Below are positions 25,168-33,289 of a stretch of 40,808 nt of DNA, in pieces. The DNA is taken from the NCBI RefSeq assembly GCF_001043955.1, contig NZ_LABZ01000007.1, positions 1 to 40,808 on the forward strand, written 5' to 3'. The position numbers and the translations under genes are program-made. This DNA is from Methylobacterium tarhaniae (lineage in GTDB: Bacteria; Pseudomonadota; Alphaproteobacteria; Rhizobiales; Beijerinckiaceae). Within the stretch, counting starts at the first letter, position 1. Each line of letters starts with the position of its first letter. The notes below the pieces were generated by a model. That model did not search any database. It was not told where the DNA came from and worked only from the letters and a program-made list of their open reading frames with translations.

Positions 25168-25366
25168 GCGCTGATGGCGGCCATGGACGCCTGCAACAGC
25201 CGGTTCGGGCGCGGAGCCGTGATGCCGGCGCGGGCGGGGCTGGTGGAGACGCGCACCTTGGTCGACGACGTTCGGGATGCGGGCACCGCGGTTCAGCGAG
25301 GTGCCAGTGGTGGGCGCATCCATCCATGCACCGCAACCCGGATTTCGATCCACCCCAGTTCCGTGA
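25168..25366 (+). pseudogene. Remnant of the 3' end of umuC (Y-family polymerase)
   Basis: Two adjoining frames show the C-terminal signature of UmuC. The first reads ALMAAMDACNSRFGRGAVMP from about 25168. After a frameshift near 25245-25258 the second reads WSTTFGMRAPRFSEVPVVGA, ending at TGA 25366. UmuC normally has the pattern MAxLDxxNxRFGRGT followed by WSxxFEMRSPRYTTRxxEVP; here the YTTR segment is also missing. The catalytic domains are absent, so this is a non-functional remnant. The rest of the 486-base gap 24906-25391 holds the terminator above and no other gene I can support. UmuC is the polymerase V catalytic subunit of the SOS response, and an SRAP gene lies close by. Confidence 0.55.
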
Positions 25367-25391
25367 TCCGCATCAAGGAGCTGTGCCGACG

Positions 25392-25892
25392 TCAGCCATG
25401 GGTCGCATCGCCCAACTCTACTCTTTCGCCAGTGACGAGCCGCTGCGCCTTGGCTGCAGCGATGAGCGCCACCTTGTCCACGGCGAGCTGATCGGCAAGC
25501 TGAGAGAGCATCTTGTCTTCATCCGCATTGATGCCCTGGCGAGCGATCGCGACATCGATGGCGATCAGCAACACATTGTTTCGTTCATCGATCGGGCGGT
25601 CGACGATCGCGCTCACCATGGCTAGATTGGCGCCTCGACCATCGGAAGTGCATGCACGTTCGATGGCCAGCCCCAGTTGTTGCGCCAACGCTGATGGCTG
25701 ATATTTCGCGTGCAGCGTCGGCTCTGTTATCAGATCGGCCAGGGCGACATTGACCTCTTCTTGGGCGATCTCGCCGTCAGCGGTTATGACGAGGGCGGCC
25801 GCCGACACGGCGGCGGCCATCAGCGGCTCGTCCTCACGAAAGCCGGTCACGGTGTCCCGGAGGCGCGCGATCACATCCTGAAGCATGCTCAT
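25392..25892 (-). CDS. TerB-like protein, second copy
   Basis: This 166-residue helical protein is a paralogue of the one at 15803-16240. Matching segments are ADGEIAQEEVNVALADL against ADQEIDEEEIETALADL, and AIVDRPIDERNNVLLIAIDVA against AIADRPLEQRQDVFLIAADVA. It has a 20-residue C-terminal addition (AKAQRLVTGERVELGDATHG). The acidic loop that could hold a metal is partly conserved (Asp/Glu spacing kept, fewer acids). ATG 25892 gives MSMLQDVIARL; the frame is open upstream, but homology begins here. Its start lies only 22 bases from the divergent SRAP start. The function is unknown. Confidence 0.75.
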   Translation of the reverse strand: MSMLQDVIARLRDTVTGFREDEPLMAAAVSAAALVITADGEIAQEEVNVALADLITEPTLHAKYQPSALAQQLGLAIERACTSDGRGANLAMVSAIVDRPIDERNNVLLIAIDVAIARQGINADEDKMLSQLADQLAVDKVALIAAAKAQRLVTGERVELGDATHG

Positions 25893-25914
25893 TTGCGGGC
25901 TACGATCCCATCCG

Positions 25915-26559
25915 ATGTGCAACCTGTATAGCCTTTCCCGCTCCCAGGACGAGATCCGGCGCACCTTCGCGGTCGATCGCGACGAGGCCGGCAATCTTCC
26001 GCCGTTGCCCGGGGTCTTCCCCGACCAGATGGCGCCCGTCGTCCAGGTCGAAGGCGGCGAGCGGGTGCTGACGATGATGCGCTGGGGCTTCCCGCCACCT
26101 CCGAAGGTCGGCACGCAGCCGGTCACCAACGTGCGCAACGTCGCCTCGCCCTATTGGCGGCCCTGGCTCAAGCCCGCGCACCGCTGCTTGGTGCCGGTCA
26201 CCTCGTTCAGCGAGTACGCCGACACGAAGCCCCGCAAGACGCCGGTGTGGTTCGCCCTCGACGAGAGCCGGCCGCTCTTCGCCTTCGCGGGGATCTGGCG
26301 GCCCTGGACGGGCGTGCGCGGCCCGAAGCGGGACGAGCCGGTCGAGGAGGAGCACCGGCTGTTCTCGTTCCTGACGACGGAGGCGAACGGGGTTGTCGGG
26401 CCGGTGCACCCGAAGGCGATGCCGGTGCTGCTCACCACCGCGGAGGAATGGCGCACCTGGCTCGAGGCGCCGGCCGAGGAGGCGTTGCGACTGCAGCGGC
26501 CACTCCCAGACGGGATGCTGGCCGAGGTCGCGCGGGGCGAGCGTGAGGATCGGGGATAA
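25915..26559 (+). CDS. SRAP (SOS response-associated peptidase), YedK/HMCES type
   Basis: This is a 214-residue protein of the SRAP family, which traps abasic sites in single-stranded DNA as a DNA-protein crosslink. The start is set by biology: the catalytic Cys must be residue 2 after Met removal (MCNLYSLS). Other catalytic residues are visible: Asn72 or Asn75 in TNVRNVASPYW, Glu100 in TSFSEYAD, and His165 in VGPVHPKAMPVLL. The usual FYEW around Glu is FSEY here. The protein acts on DNA in the cytoplasm. There is no Shine-Dalgarno sequence before ATG 25915, so the mRNA may be leaderless. It lies near an umuC remnant, another damage-response gene. Confidence 0.92.
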   Translation: MCNLYSLSRSQDEIRRTFAVDRDEAGNLPPLPGVFPDQMAPVVQVEGGERVLTMMRWGFPPPPKVGTQPVTNVRNVASPYWRPWLKPAHRCLVPVTSFSEYADTKPRKTPVWFALDESRPLFAFAGIWRPWTGVRGPKRDEPVEEEHRLFSFLTTEANGVVGPVHPKAMPVLLTTAEEWRTWLEAPAEEALRLQRPLPDGMLAEVARGEREDRG

Positions 26560-26718
26560 GGGGCAGCCTTCGGAGCCGGGGCTCGGCGAGCAGGCTGACC
26601 GGTCCGCCCTTTCTCGACAGGATGGAACTGCGCAGGCGGGTTGTGGGATCGAGCGTCATCGACCGCACGCGGCTATCGGCATATTGCCATGCGATCAGAG
26701 ACGATCAGCCGTCGTCGA

Positions 26719-27666
26719 CTAATCGAGATCATGCAATTTCGCGATGGCCGGCTCGGGTAGCGCGTGACGGCCCTTCGATCTCCGCCCCAATTGCTGCTCG
26801 CGCAAGAAGATGAAGAGGCCGCTGGCAACGATGATGCCGGCGCCAGCGATTGTGAGCGGGCCTATCATCTCACCAAAGAAGAGGTAGCCAAACAGCATGC
26901 CCCATAGGATCAACGTGTATTGATACGGCACGACCGTTGTTGCAGGCGCCAACCGGAGGGATTGGTTGACACATAAATTGCCCAACAGCGATCCAACGCC
27001 TAGCAGCAGCATCAGAGCGAAGTCCGCGGGTCCGGTGGAGGTCCACCCGTAGACCAGCACCAGCGCCGCCCCGAAGATCAGGGACGACACGAGCTGGCCC
27101 GTCATCAGCACGGTCCCCGGAACGGCCGCCAGCTTGCGGGTGGTGATGAGGAACAGCGCGTAGAAGAAGCTGCCGGCGAGGGCGCACGCGGCTCCGACGG
27201 ACAACGACCCCGGTGAGGGGTGTAGAGCGAGGGCAACCCCGCAGAAGCCCACCGCGATGGCTGCCCAGCGACGCCAGCCCACATGCTCGCCGAGCAGCAA
27301 GGGGGAGAGTGCCGTCACGTAGATTGGACCGGCCATGTAGTAGGTCATCACCTCGGCCAGCGGCAGTGTGCTCACCCCCCAGAAGAAGAGCGATGCTTCG
27401 AGCGTCGAGAATGCCGCCCGCAGCAGCTGCAAGCCCGGGCGCGGTGCATCGCGGAAACCGCTGAGGCCAACCCGGTGGATGGCAGGCGCCATCACGCACA
27501 GGCCGGAGATGCTGCGCACGAGCATGAGCTGACCGACCGCGTAGGTGCCGAGCAGCCATTTGCCCATCGTGTCGTTCAGAGCGAAGAACAGCACGCCGAG
27601 CAGCATCATCACGATACCGCCGATGGCGCCCACAGGCGCGGCGGCACGACCCAACATCACAGCCAC
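26719..27666 (-). CDS. DMT-superfamily (EamA) transporter
   Basis: This is a 315-residue inner-membrane protein with about ten hydrophobic spans arranged as two EamA repeats, the typical drug/metabolite transporter architecture. Segments such as MLLGVLFFALNDTMGKWLLG (first repeat start), PLAEVMTYYMAGPIYVTALS and LAPATTVVPYQYTLILWGM are typical of RarD/YdcZ-like exporters. The substrate cannot be predicted. The likely start is GTG 27666, after AGGAAACC, or ATG 27657 nine bases later. It is convergent with the SRAP gene, with about 160 bases between the stops. The cytoplasmic C-terminal tail is polar and basic. Confidence 0.9.
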   Translation of the reverse strand: MAVMLGRAAAPVGAIGGIVMMLLGVLFFALNDTMGKWLLGTYAVGQLMLVRSISGLCVMAPAIHRVGLSGFRDAPRPGLQLLRAAFSTLEASLFFWGVSTLPLAEVMTYYMAGPIYVTALSPLLLGEHVGWRRWAAIAVGFCGVALALHPSPGSLSVGAACALAGSFFYALFLITTRKLAAVPGTVLMTGQLVSSLIFGAALVLVYGWTSTGPADFALMLLLGVGSLLGNLCVNQSLRLAPATTVVPYQYTLILWGMLFGYLFFGEMIGPLTIAGAGIIVASGLFIFLREQQLGRRSKGRHALPEPAIAKLHDLD

Positions 27667-27891
27667 GGTTTCCTAACCCTTAGTCCTTTGGGAGCGGCAG
27701 GAGGTCATCGGAGTTCAGCGGCCGATCCGCGCTGGTGATGTCCCCCCATCGGCCCGCAGCACGCCAACCGATGTTACCCCCCGGATGCATTCCAGCTGCC
27801 GATCCGTTGCCATACGTGGTCGAGGCTGCCCATTCCAGCACGACGATCGGGACTGGCAGCGTCTGTCGGCGGTGCGCAATCGGGCCTTGAC
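27667..27891. other. Upstream region of the transporter gene, possible remnant
   Basis: These 225 bases hold no supported gene. On the minus strand a stretch ending at 27680 reads AAGRWGDITSADRPLNSDDL in one frame, which looks like the tail of a once-coding sequence, but I cannot name it. The AGGAAACC ribosome-binding sequence of the transporter gene lies at 27667-27674. Confidence 0.3.
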
Positions 27892-28179
27892 GTGCGCGCA
27901 ACCGCCATGCTGGGAGCTGCGTCGGCGTCCGCGCAACCGTCGCGGTCGGTCGGCTCGGCCATAGGCGTGACTGTCGCGATGGGTGTGCTGTCCGTGGCGC
28001 CGGGCCGGAGCGCGGCGAGTGCCGATGCGTTCGCTGACGCCGTGCGGCACGGTCCCGCCGTTCCGGCGAGCTTGCCAGAGGCGTTGCGCGCTTCCGTCGT
28101 GACACACATCGAAGGCGGCTTCTCTGCCGCCTTTCCGACCATCGCGATCTTCGCCATGGTCAATGCCGTGCTGGCCTGA
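27892..28179 (+). pseudogene. C-terminal remnant of an MFS (DHA2-type) transporter
   Basis: The open frame encodes SRSVGSAIGVTVAMGVLSV, then a periplasmic-loop-like polar stretch (DAFADAVRHGPAVPASLPEA) and a last hydrophobic span (FSAAFPTIAIFAMVNAVLA). This is the pattern of spans 13-14 of DHA2-type major facilitator drug exporters. Nothing upstream encodes the other twelve spans, so it is a truncated remnant. The family is inferred from motif memory and is uncertain. The interval 28180-28355, to the AraC gene, holds no gene that I can see. Confidence 0.4.
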
Positions 28180-28355
28180 ACCTTCCGGAGGGCGCACGGC
28201 TCATCGCGAGGCGCGAGAGCAAGCCCGTCGCCGCGCCTGACCGGTCGCCGCATGATCGCCGGCCCGCTTGTCGTGACAGCCCATGATGCGTCAGGATCGC
28301 CCCCGAGACCGCATGCACCTTCGATGCGCCAGCACTCCCACCCAAGGGGGCCTTG

Positions 28356-29234
28356 ATGTCGTTCGAAACGATGGGGGACCAGCGGCGAGGCACATGCCAG
28401 GTGCTCGGTCGGATCGACCACCGGGCACGGCTGGTCGTCGAACGGAGGATCAACGGCGCCGGCTCGCATCCGAGGCAAGCCTATCCCTGCAACGAACTCA
28501 TCGTGATGCTCGGGGGCCGCGCGGTCGTGCGGCGCAGCGGTGACGGCCAGGACGAGAAGTGCCTCGCCAAGGCCGGAACGGCCTGGACCGGCCCGGTCGG
28601 CTTCATGGAAAGGGCGGAACTCTCCGAGGCGATCGCGTGTCTCCACGTGTGCCTGCCGCCCGCCCTCCTCGAGCACAGCGCCCTGGCGGATTACGGCATC
28701 GACGCCTCCCTGATCGAGCTGGCCTTCGTCGGGGGCTTGGCCGACCCGCTCCTCGTCACCTTCGCGCGCGCCTTCGAAGGCTTGCTGGACGCGCCGCAAC
28801 GGCCGACGGACCGGTTGTTCGTGGACGGTTTGACGACCGCGCTGGCGGCCCACCTGATCGCCAACTACACGATCGACCGGTGGAAGCCGTCCACCGCGGC
28901 GCAGAAGCTCGACGAGCGCCGGCTCGACCGCGTGACCGACTACATCGACGCCCACTATGCCGAACCCATCCCGCTCGAACGCCTCGCGGCCGAGGCCTGC
29001 CTCAGCCCCTTCCACTTCTCGCGCCTGTTTCGCGCGGCGACCGGCCTGACCCCGCATCGCTACGTGACGGAACGGCGGGTTCGCGCCGCCCGAGAGGCGT
29101 TGGCCCTCGACCGGGCCACGCTCCTCGACATTGCGGTCGAGCATGGTTTCGGCTCCCAGGACAACTTCACGAGGGTCTTCCGGAAGAGCACCGGCCTGAC
29201 GCCCGGGCAATACCGGGCCATGGTCCGCCGCTGA
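28356..29234 (+). CDS. AraC-family transcriptional regulator (copy 1)
   Basis: This 292-residue regulator has an N-terminal cupin-like effector domain (about residues 1-170) and a C-terminal double helix-turn-helix. The DNA-binding part has RVTDYIDAHYAEPIPLERLA, then ACLSPFHFSRLFRAATG (first HTH) and DIAVEHGFGSQDNFTRVFRK (second HTH), ending in the canonical TGLTPGQYR. ATG 28356 is preceded by AAGGGGG; a TTG three bases earlier is an alternative. The aldo/keto reductase and SRPBCC genes follow on the same strand, so it may regulate them. A second regulator of the same subfamily lies at 36058-36942. Confidence 0.93.
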   Translation: MSFETMGDQRRGTCQVLGRIDHRARLVVERRINGAGSHPRQAYPCNELIVMLGGRAVVRRSGDGQDEKCLAKAGTAWTGPVGFMERAELSEAIACLHVCLPPALLEHSALADYGIDASLIELAFVGGLADPLLVTFARAFEGLLDAPQRPTDRLFVDGLTTALAAHLIANYTIDRWKPSTAAQKLDERRLDRVTDYIDAHYAEPIPLERLAAEACLSPFHFSRLFRAATGLTPHRYVTERRVRAAREALALDRATLLDIAVEHGFGSQDNFTRVFRKSTGLTPGQYRAMVRR

Positions 29235-29419
29235 AATGGCCTGCCCCTGGCCGCCCTTGCCAAGCATCGCAAGAACGGCCGGCAAGCCCGCAAGGACGGT
29301 CGATACGTCGGCGCCGCGGGGATGTACGCCGTTGCGGGGCTTGGAGACACGGCTCGCGACGACCGGCTCGCGAACGACAGCCCCGATGACGCTCCGACTT
29401 CCCCACCCACGGAGGAGCC

Positions 29420-30433
29420 ATGTCCATCAGGGACGCCCTGCTCGCCGGCCCGCTCGGCTTCGGCGCCGCACCTCTCGGCAACATGTTTCGCGACATCCCC
29501 GACGACGAGGCGCAAGCCACGGTGGACGCGGCCTGGCAGGCCGGCACGCGCTACTTCGACACCGCGCCCTTCTACGGGAGCGGCCTGTCGGAGATCAGGC
29601 TCGGCAAGGCCCTGTCGAAGTACCCGCGCGACGCCTACCGCCTCAGCACCAAGGTCGGGCGCATCATCCTCGACGAGGTCGAGACCGGAGCGCGCGATCA
29701 GGGCGAGAAGAGCGAGATTTTCCGGTACGGACGCCCGAACAAGGTCGTCTACGACTACACGGCCGACGGCACCAAGCGGTCCATCGAGGACAGCCTGAAG
29801 CGCCTGGGCGTCGACCGGCTGGACTTCGTGTGGGTGCATGACCTCGCCCGGGACTTCCATGGCGACAAGTGGGTCGGGATGTTCGAGCAGGCGCGCATCG
29901 GCGCCTTTCCCGCCCTCGACCGGCTGCGCGACGAGGGCGTGATCGAGGCCTGGGGCCTCGGTGTGAACAACGTCGAGCCGGTGGAACTCCTGCTCTCGCT
30001 CGACGAGGTGCACCCGAACGGCACGCTCCTCGCCGGTCGCTACACGCTCCTCGACCATGAGAGGGCGCTCGAACGGCTGATGCCGGCCGCCGTCGAGAAG
30101 GCGGTCGAGATCGTCATCGGCGGCCCCTACAGTTCCGGCGTGCTCGCGGGCGGCAGGCACTTCGAGTACGGCTCGGTGCCGCCGGAGATCGCCGCCAAGG
30201 TCGAGACCATCAAGGGGCTGTGCGGCAGGCACGGCGTGCCGATCAAGGCCGCGGCTCTCCACTTCTCGCTGGCCCATCCCGCCTCCGCGGCGGTCATCCC
30301 CGGAGCGAGCCGGCCGGAACGGATCGCCGAGGATCATGCCGCCATCACCTTCGAGGTGCCGCGGGAGTTCTGGCACGACCTGCGCCGGAGCGGCATCGTG
30401 GCGCCGGACGCGCCTCTCCCGGCCGGGCAGTAG
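29420..30433 (+). CDS. Aldo/keto reductase (aldose/pyridoxal dehydrogenase-like branch)
   Basis: This 337-residue TIM-barrel oxidoreductase has the AKR catalytic tetrad: Asp47 and Tyr52 in RYFDTAPFYGSGLSE, Lys78 in LSTKVGR, and His140 in FVWVHDLARD. The C-terminal cofactor-binding segment VIPGASRPERIAED is typical of NAD(P)-binding AKRs. The layout, with a long insertion after the Lys, resembles D-threo-aldose 1-dehydrogenase, L-fucose dehydrogenase and pyridoxal 4-dehydrogenase; the substrate is not fixed. The ATG is preceded by GGAGGAGC. The SRPBCC gene begins 9 bases after the stop, so the two are co-transcribed. It is cytoplasmic. Confidence 0.92.
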   Translation: MSIRDALLAGPLGFGAAPLGNMFRDIPDDEAQATVDAAWQAGTRYFDTAPFYGSGLSEIRLGKALSKYPRDAYRLSTKVGRIILDEVETGARDQGEKSEIFRYGRPNKVVYDYTADGTKRSIEDSLKRLGVDRLDFVWVHDLARDFHGDKWVGMFEQARIGAFPALDRLRDEGVIEAWGLGVNNVEPVELLLSLDEVHPNGTLLAGRYTLLDHERALERLMPAAVEKAVEIVIGGPYSSGVLAGGRHFEYGSVPPEIAAKVETIKGLCGRHGVPIKAAALHFSLAHPASAAVIPGASRPERIAEDHAAITFEVPREFWHDLRRSGIVAPDAPLPAGQ

Positions 30434-30442
30434 GGGGCGCTC

Positions 30443-30862
30443 ATGGCGACGGCATCGGCCAGCGTCGACATCCCGGCTCCCGCGTCCGAGGTGTGGCGGC
30501 TCATCGGCGGGTTCGGCTCCCTGCCGGACTGGCTGCCCTACATCCCCCGATCCGAGTTGCACGAGGGCGGTCGCGTCCGGCACCTGGCGAACCCGGACGG
30601 CGGCGTCATCGTCGAGCGGCTGATGGCGTTCGACGAACCTGGACGGAGCTACAGCTACCACATCCTCCAGTCGCCCTTCCCGCAGACGGATTACCTCTCG
30701 ACCTTGCGGGTCCTGGAGACCGGCGACGGCCGATCGCGCGTCGACTGGTCCGGCGAGTTCCAGCCGGTCGGGGTGAGCGACACGGAGATCGCGACGCTGT
30801 TCCAGGGCATCTACGAAGATGGCCTCGCGGCCCTGCGAAAGCGCTACGCCGACAAGGGCTGA
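30443..30862 (+). CDS. SRPBCC-family (polyketide cyclase/START-like) protein
   Basis: This is a 139-residue helix-grip protein. It starts with the usual strand and helix (ASVDIPAPASEVWRLIGGFG), then the L-P-D-W-L-P segment, and ends with the long C-terminal helix (IATLFQGIYEDGLAALRKRY). These proteins bind hydrophobic ligands in a deep pocket; some are cyclases or dehydratases, others only carriers. It probably handles a hydrophobic aldehyde or ketone handled by the adjacent reductase (inference). It starts 9 bases after the aldo/keto reductase stop, so it is in the same transcript. There is no signal peptide. Confidence 0.88.
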   Translation: MATASASVDIPAPASEVWRLIGGFGSLPDWLPYIPRSELHEGGRVRHLANPDGGVIVERLMAFDEPGRSYSYHILQSPFPQTDYLSTLRVLETGDGRSRVDWSGEFQPVGVSDTEIATLFQGIYEDGLAALRKRYADKG

Positions 30863-31708
30863 AGGGTCCCGAGGCCGGCTCCGCACACGGCATCGCGAGA
30901 GGATGACGCGCGCCACCCTGACGCGCGCGGCTACGGTGGGCCGATCGGCAGCCCAAGCCTCGGGCACGGTCTCAAGCCTCGGGCACGATCTCGAAACCCT
31001 GCGCCGTCCGTCGGATTGCCGTGCGCAGCCCCAACCAAGACCAATCCCCAAAAAACATACCAGCAGTCAACAGGCGCGTAAGTCCCGGCCGTGGGCTGTT
31101 CGGCTTGCGTGGTGAGCTCGGCAATCAATGGTCCGGCCTGACGAGAGGATCGGTGCCGCCTGTGAGGCTGATTGCATCGCCCGTCCGATTCCCGTCGCGG
31201 AGCTTCGCCATCGTCCAAGGCCGCTCCGGACGGCCGACATCCACGCTGCGACGGATGGGCCACGAAAAGAGCAAGATTCGCGTAACAGGCAGCAGGATCG
31301 GCTGAGACAACAAAACTCCTCCGGGATTAGCTCTGCCGTGGTGAGACCGGCGGTGGCCGCATGGCCCCCGTCGTCGCTCCTGAGCGCGACGAGGGATCCG
31401 CACCCGAGAGCAGGCCCCGTCGGAGACAGCCGGCCCAATGTCGATCTCGAAGCACGACAATCAACTCAACCGACAGAATTGGCCCATTTAAAATATTTTC
31501 CCGTCTGCCTCCGATTCTATTTTTGCCGAATCAATCCCCGCCCCATCCCTATGAGCTGGCATCCAACTGTAACGCTCAAGCAATAGAAATCGCGAAAACA
31601 TCGATAGAGCTATTTGGCGGCCGAGATTCCCAGAGCCTTGTCTGCACAGCACGGCATGTCCGCAACAGCGAACCATCGATACGCACGCGCTTGTGCGAGG
31701 AGGTAGCA
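30863..31708. other. Long non-coding stretch upstream of paoABC
   Basis: No supported gene lies in these 846 bases. A minus-strand frame (30972-31058, MFFGDWSWLGLRTAIRRTAQ to a TGA) looks like the tail of a lost gene. Its last codons were duplicated: two 19-base copies at 30955-30973 and 30974-30992 differ at one base. A clear AT-rich patch (31480-31530, including TTTAAAATATTTTCC) is the likely promoter region of paoABC; I cannot assign boxes with confidence. Confidence 0.4.
30955..30992. repeat. 19-bp tandem duplication
   Basis: The sequences at 30955-30973 (AAGCCTCGGGCACGGTCTC) and 30974-30992 (AAGCCTCGGGCACGATCTC) match at 18 of 19 positions and are directly adjacent. Confidence 0.85.
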
Positions 31709-32338
31709 ATGGACGAGACGAATGCCTTTGAGGTCAATCGCCGCAAGCTGATGGCGGGCTCCGCTGCCTTGGCGACCTTGAATCTTCCGTCAGGTGTGGA
31801 GGCGCAGGCATTGGACGAAGAGGCACCTCGCGTTGTCGTCACCTTCACGATCAACGGTCATCTGCAACGGCTTCAACTCGACACGAGGGTGACGCTTCTC
31901 GACGCCTTGCGGGAACACCTGCATCTCACGGGCACGAAGAAGGGCTGCGATCACGGCCATTGCGGGGCTTGCACGGTGCTGGCGAACGGCATCCGCATCA
32001 ATGCCTGTCTCAGTCTCGCGGTGATGCACGACAGTGACGAGATCACGACGATCGAGGGCCTCGGTCGACCCGGCGCCCTTCATCCGATGCAGGCGGCTTT
32101 CATCGAGTATGATGCCTTCCAATGCGGCTATTGCACGCCGGGCCAGATCTGCTCGGCCGTGGCTCTGGTCGACGAGGTGAAGCGGGGTGTGCCGAGCCAC
32201 GCGACCGGCGACCTGACCGCACCGATGACGCTCAGCAACGTCGAGCTCCGCGAACGCATGAGCGGCAACATCTGCCGGTGCGGCGCCTATTCCAACATCG
32301 CGGACGCAGTGTCGAAAGTCGCGGGAGAGATGCTGTGA
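31709..32338 (+). CDS. paoA: Periplasmic aldehyde oxidoreductase, [2Fe-2S] subunit
   Basis: This 209-residue small subunit of a xanthine-oxidase-family molybdoenzyme has a Tat-like twin-arginine signal near its N-terminus ([16 protein letters not shown], Arg11/Arg12), so the complex is probably exported folded to the periplasm. Two [2Fe-2S] clusters are encoded: Cys80, Cys85, Cys88 and Cys100 (plant-ferredoxin type), then Cys139, Cys142, Cys189 and Cys191. The order of subunits and the Tat signal match E. coli PaoA rather than cytoplasmic XDH-type enzymes. ATG 31709 follows GAGGAGGT. The next gene starts inside its stop (GTGA). Confidence 0.93.
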   Translation: MDETNAFEVNRRKLMAGSAALATLNLPSGVEAQALDEEAPRVVVTFTINGHLQRLQLDTRVTLLDALREHLHLTGTKKGCDHGHCGACTVLANGIRINACLSLAVMHDSDEITTIEGLGRPGALHPMQAAFIEYDAFQCGYCTPGQICSAVALVDEVKRGVPSHATGDLTAPMTLSNVELRERMSGNICRCGAYSNIADAVSKVAGEML

Positions 32339-33285
32339 AGCCCTTCAGCTACGAGCAGGCGGCGAGCCCCGCTGCCGCTGCCGCGGCCGTCGCGTCCCGA
32401 CCAGGGGCGAAGTTCATCGCCGGCGGCACGAACCTTCTCGACCTCATGAAATTCCAGATCGAGACGCCGACGCATCTCGTCGACGTCCGCCGCCTGGATC
32501 TGAACAGGATCGAGGACACATCGGACGGCGGTTTGCGGATCGGCGCGCTCGTGACCAACACCGAACTCGCCTCCCACCCCAGGGTCAAGCGCGATTACGG
32601 CGTCGTATCCAGAGCCATCGTCGCGGGGGCGACAGGCCAGTTGCGCAACAAGGCGACGACGGCCGGCAATCTTCTCCAGCGCAACCGCTGCCCGTACTTT
32701 TACGAGACCGACCTGCCTTGCAACAAGCGACGACCGGGCTCGGGCTGCTCGGCGATCGGCGGCGTGTCGCGCTCGCTCGCCGTCATCGGCACGAGCCAGC
32801 ACTGCATCGCCCAGAACCCGGGAGACATGGCCGTCGCGTTGCGCGTGCTGGATGCGACCGTCGAGACGGTCAGGCCAGACGGCACGACGCGCGCGATCCC
32901 GATCGGCGACTTCCACCTGCTCCCGGGCGAAAGCCCCGAGATCGAGCACCCGCTCGTGCCCGGCGAACTCGTCACCGCCGTCTCGCTCCCGAAGCCGCCC
33001 GGCGGAACCCATCACTACCACAAGGTCCGCGACAGGGCCTCCTACGCCTTCGCGATCGTGTCGGTGGCGGCCGTGCTCCAGAAGGACGGGTCCGGCCGTG
33101 TCGCCTTCGGCAGCGTCGCACCGCGGCCGTGGCGGATCGAGGCGGCAGAGGCGCTTCTGCCGCGCGGTCCTGCTGCGGTCGTCGAGACCGCCTTCGCCGG
33201 CGCGAGGCCGACTCCCGAGAACGCATTCAAGATCCCGCTCGCCGAGCGCACGCTCGCCCTGGTGGTCGCGGAAGGGAGGGCATGA
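32335..33285 (+). CDS. paoB: Aldehyde oxidoreductase, FAD subunit
   Basis: This is a 316-residue FAD-binding subunit of the xanthine-oxidase family, starting at GTG 32335, which overlaps the paoA stop. The FAD-binding segment is [13 protein letters not shown] at about residues 27-39, with another at [15 protein letters not shown]. Four Cys in the middle (Cys119, Cys129, Cys138, Cys157, within [18 protein letters not shown] and QHCIAQ) match the extra [4Fe-4S] cluster present in E. coli PaoB but not in typical xanthine dehydrogenases. The electron path would be Mo to Fe-S to FAD and this [4Fe-4S]. The FAD oxidises toward a quinone or cytochrome acceptor in the periplasm (inference). Confidence 0.93.
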   Translation: MKPFSYEQAASPAAAAAAVASRPGAKFIAGGTNLLDLMKFQIETPTHLVDVRRLDLNRIEDTSDGGLRIGALVTNTELASHPRVKRDYGVVSRAIVAGATGQLRNKATTAGNLLQRNRCPYFYETDLPCNKRRPGSGCSAIGGVSRSLAVIGTSQHCIAQNPGDMAVALRVLDATVETVRPDGTTRAIPIGDFHLLPGESPEIEHPLVPGELVTAVSLPKPPGGTHHYHKVRDRASYAFAIVSVAAVLQKDGSGRVAFGSVAPRPWRIEAAEALLPRGPAAVVETAFAGARPTPENAFKIPLAERTLALVVAEGRA

Positions 33286-33289
33286 GGCC

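Noticed and set aside
27774..29285. 503-codon minus-strand open frame
   Set aside because: It is a shadow of the AraC gene on the plus strand; no domain is recognisable.
29060..31051. 663-codon minus-strand open frame
   Set aside because: It is antisense to the AraC 3' end, the aldo/keto reductase and the SRPBCC genes, all of which show family motifs.
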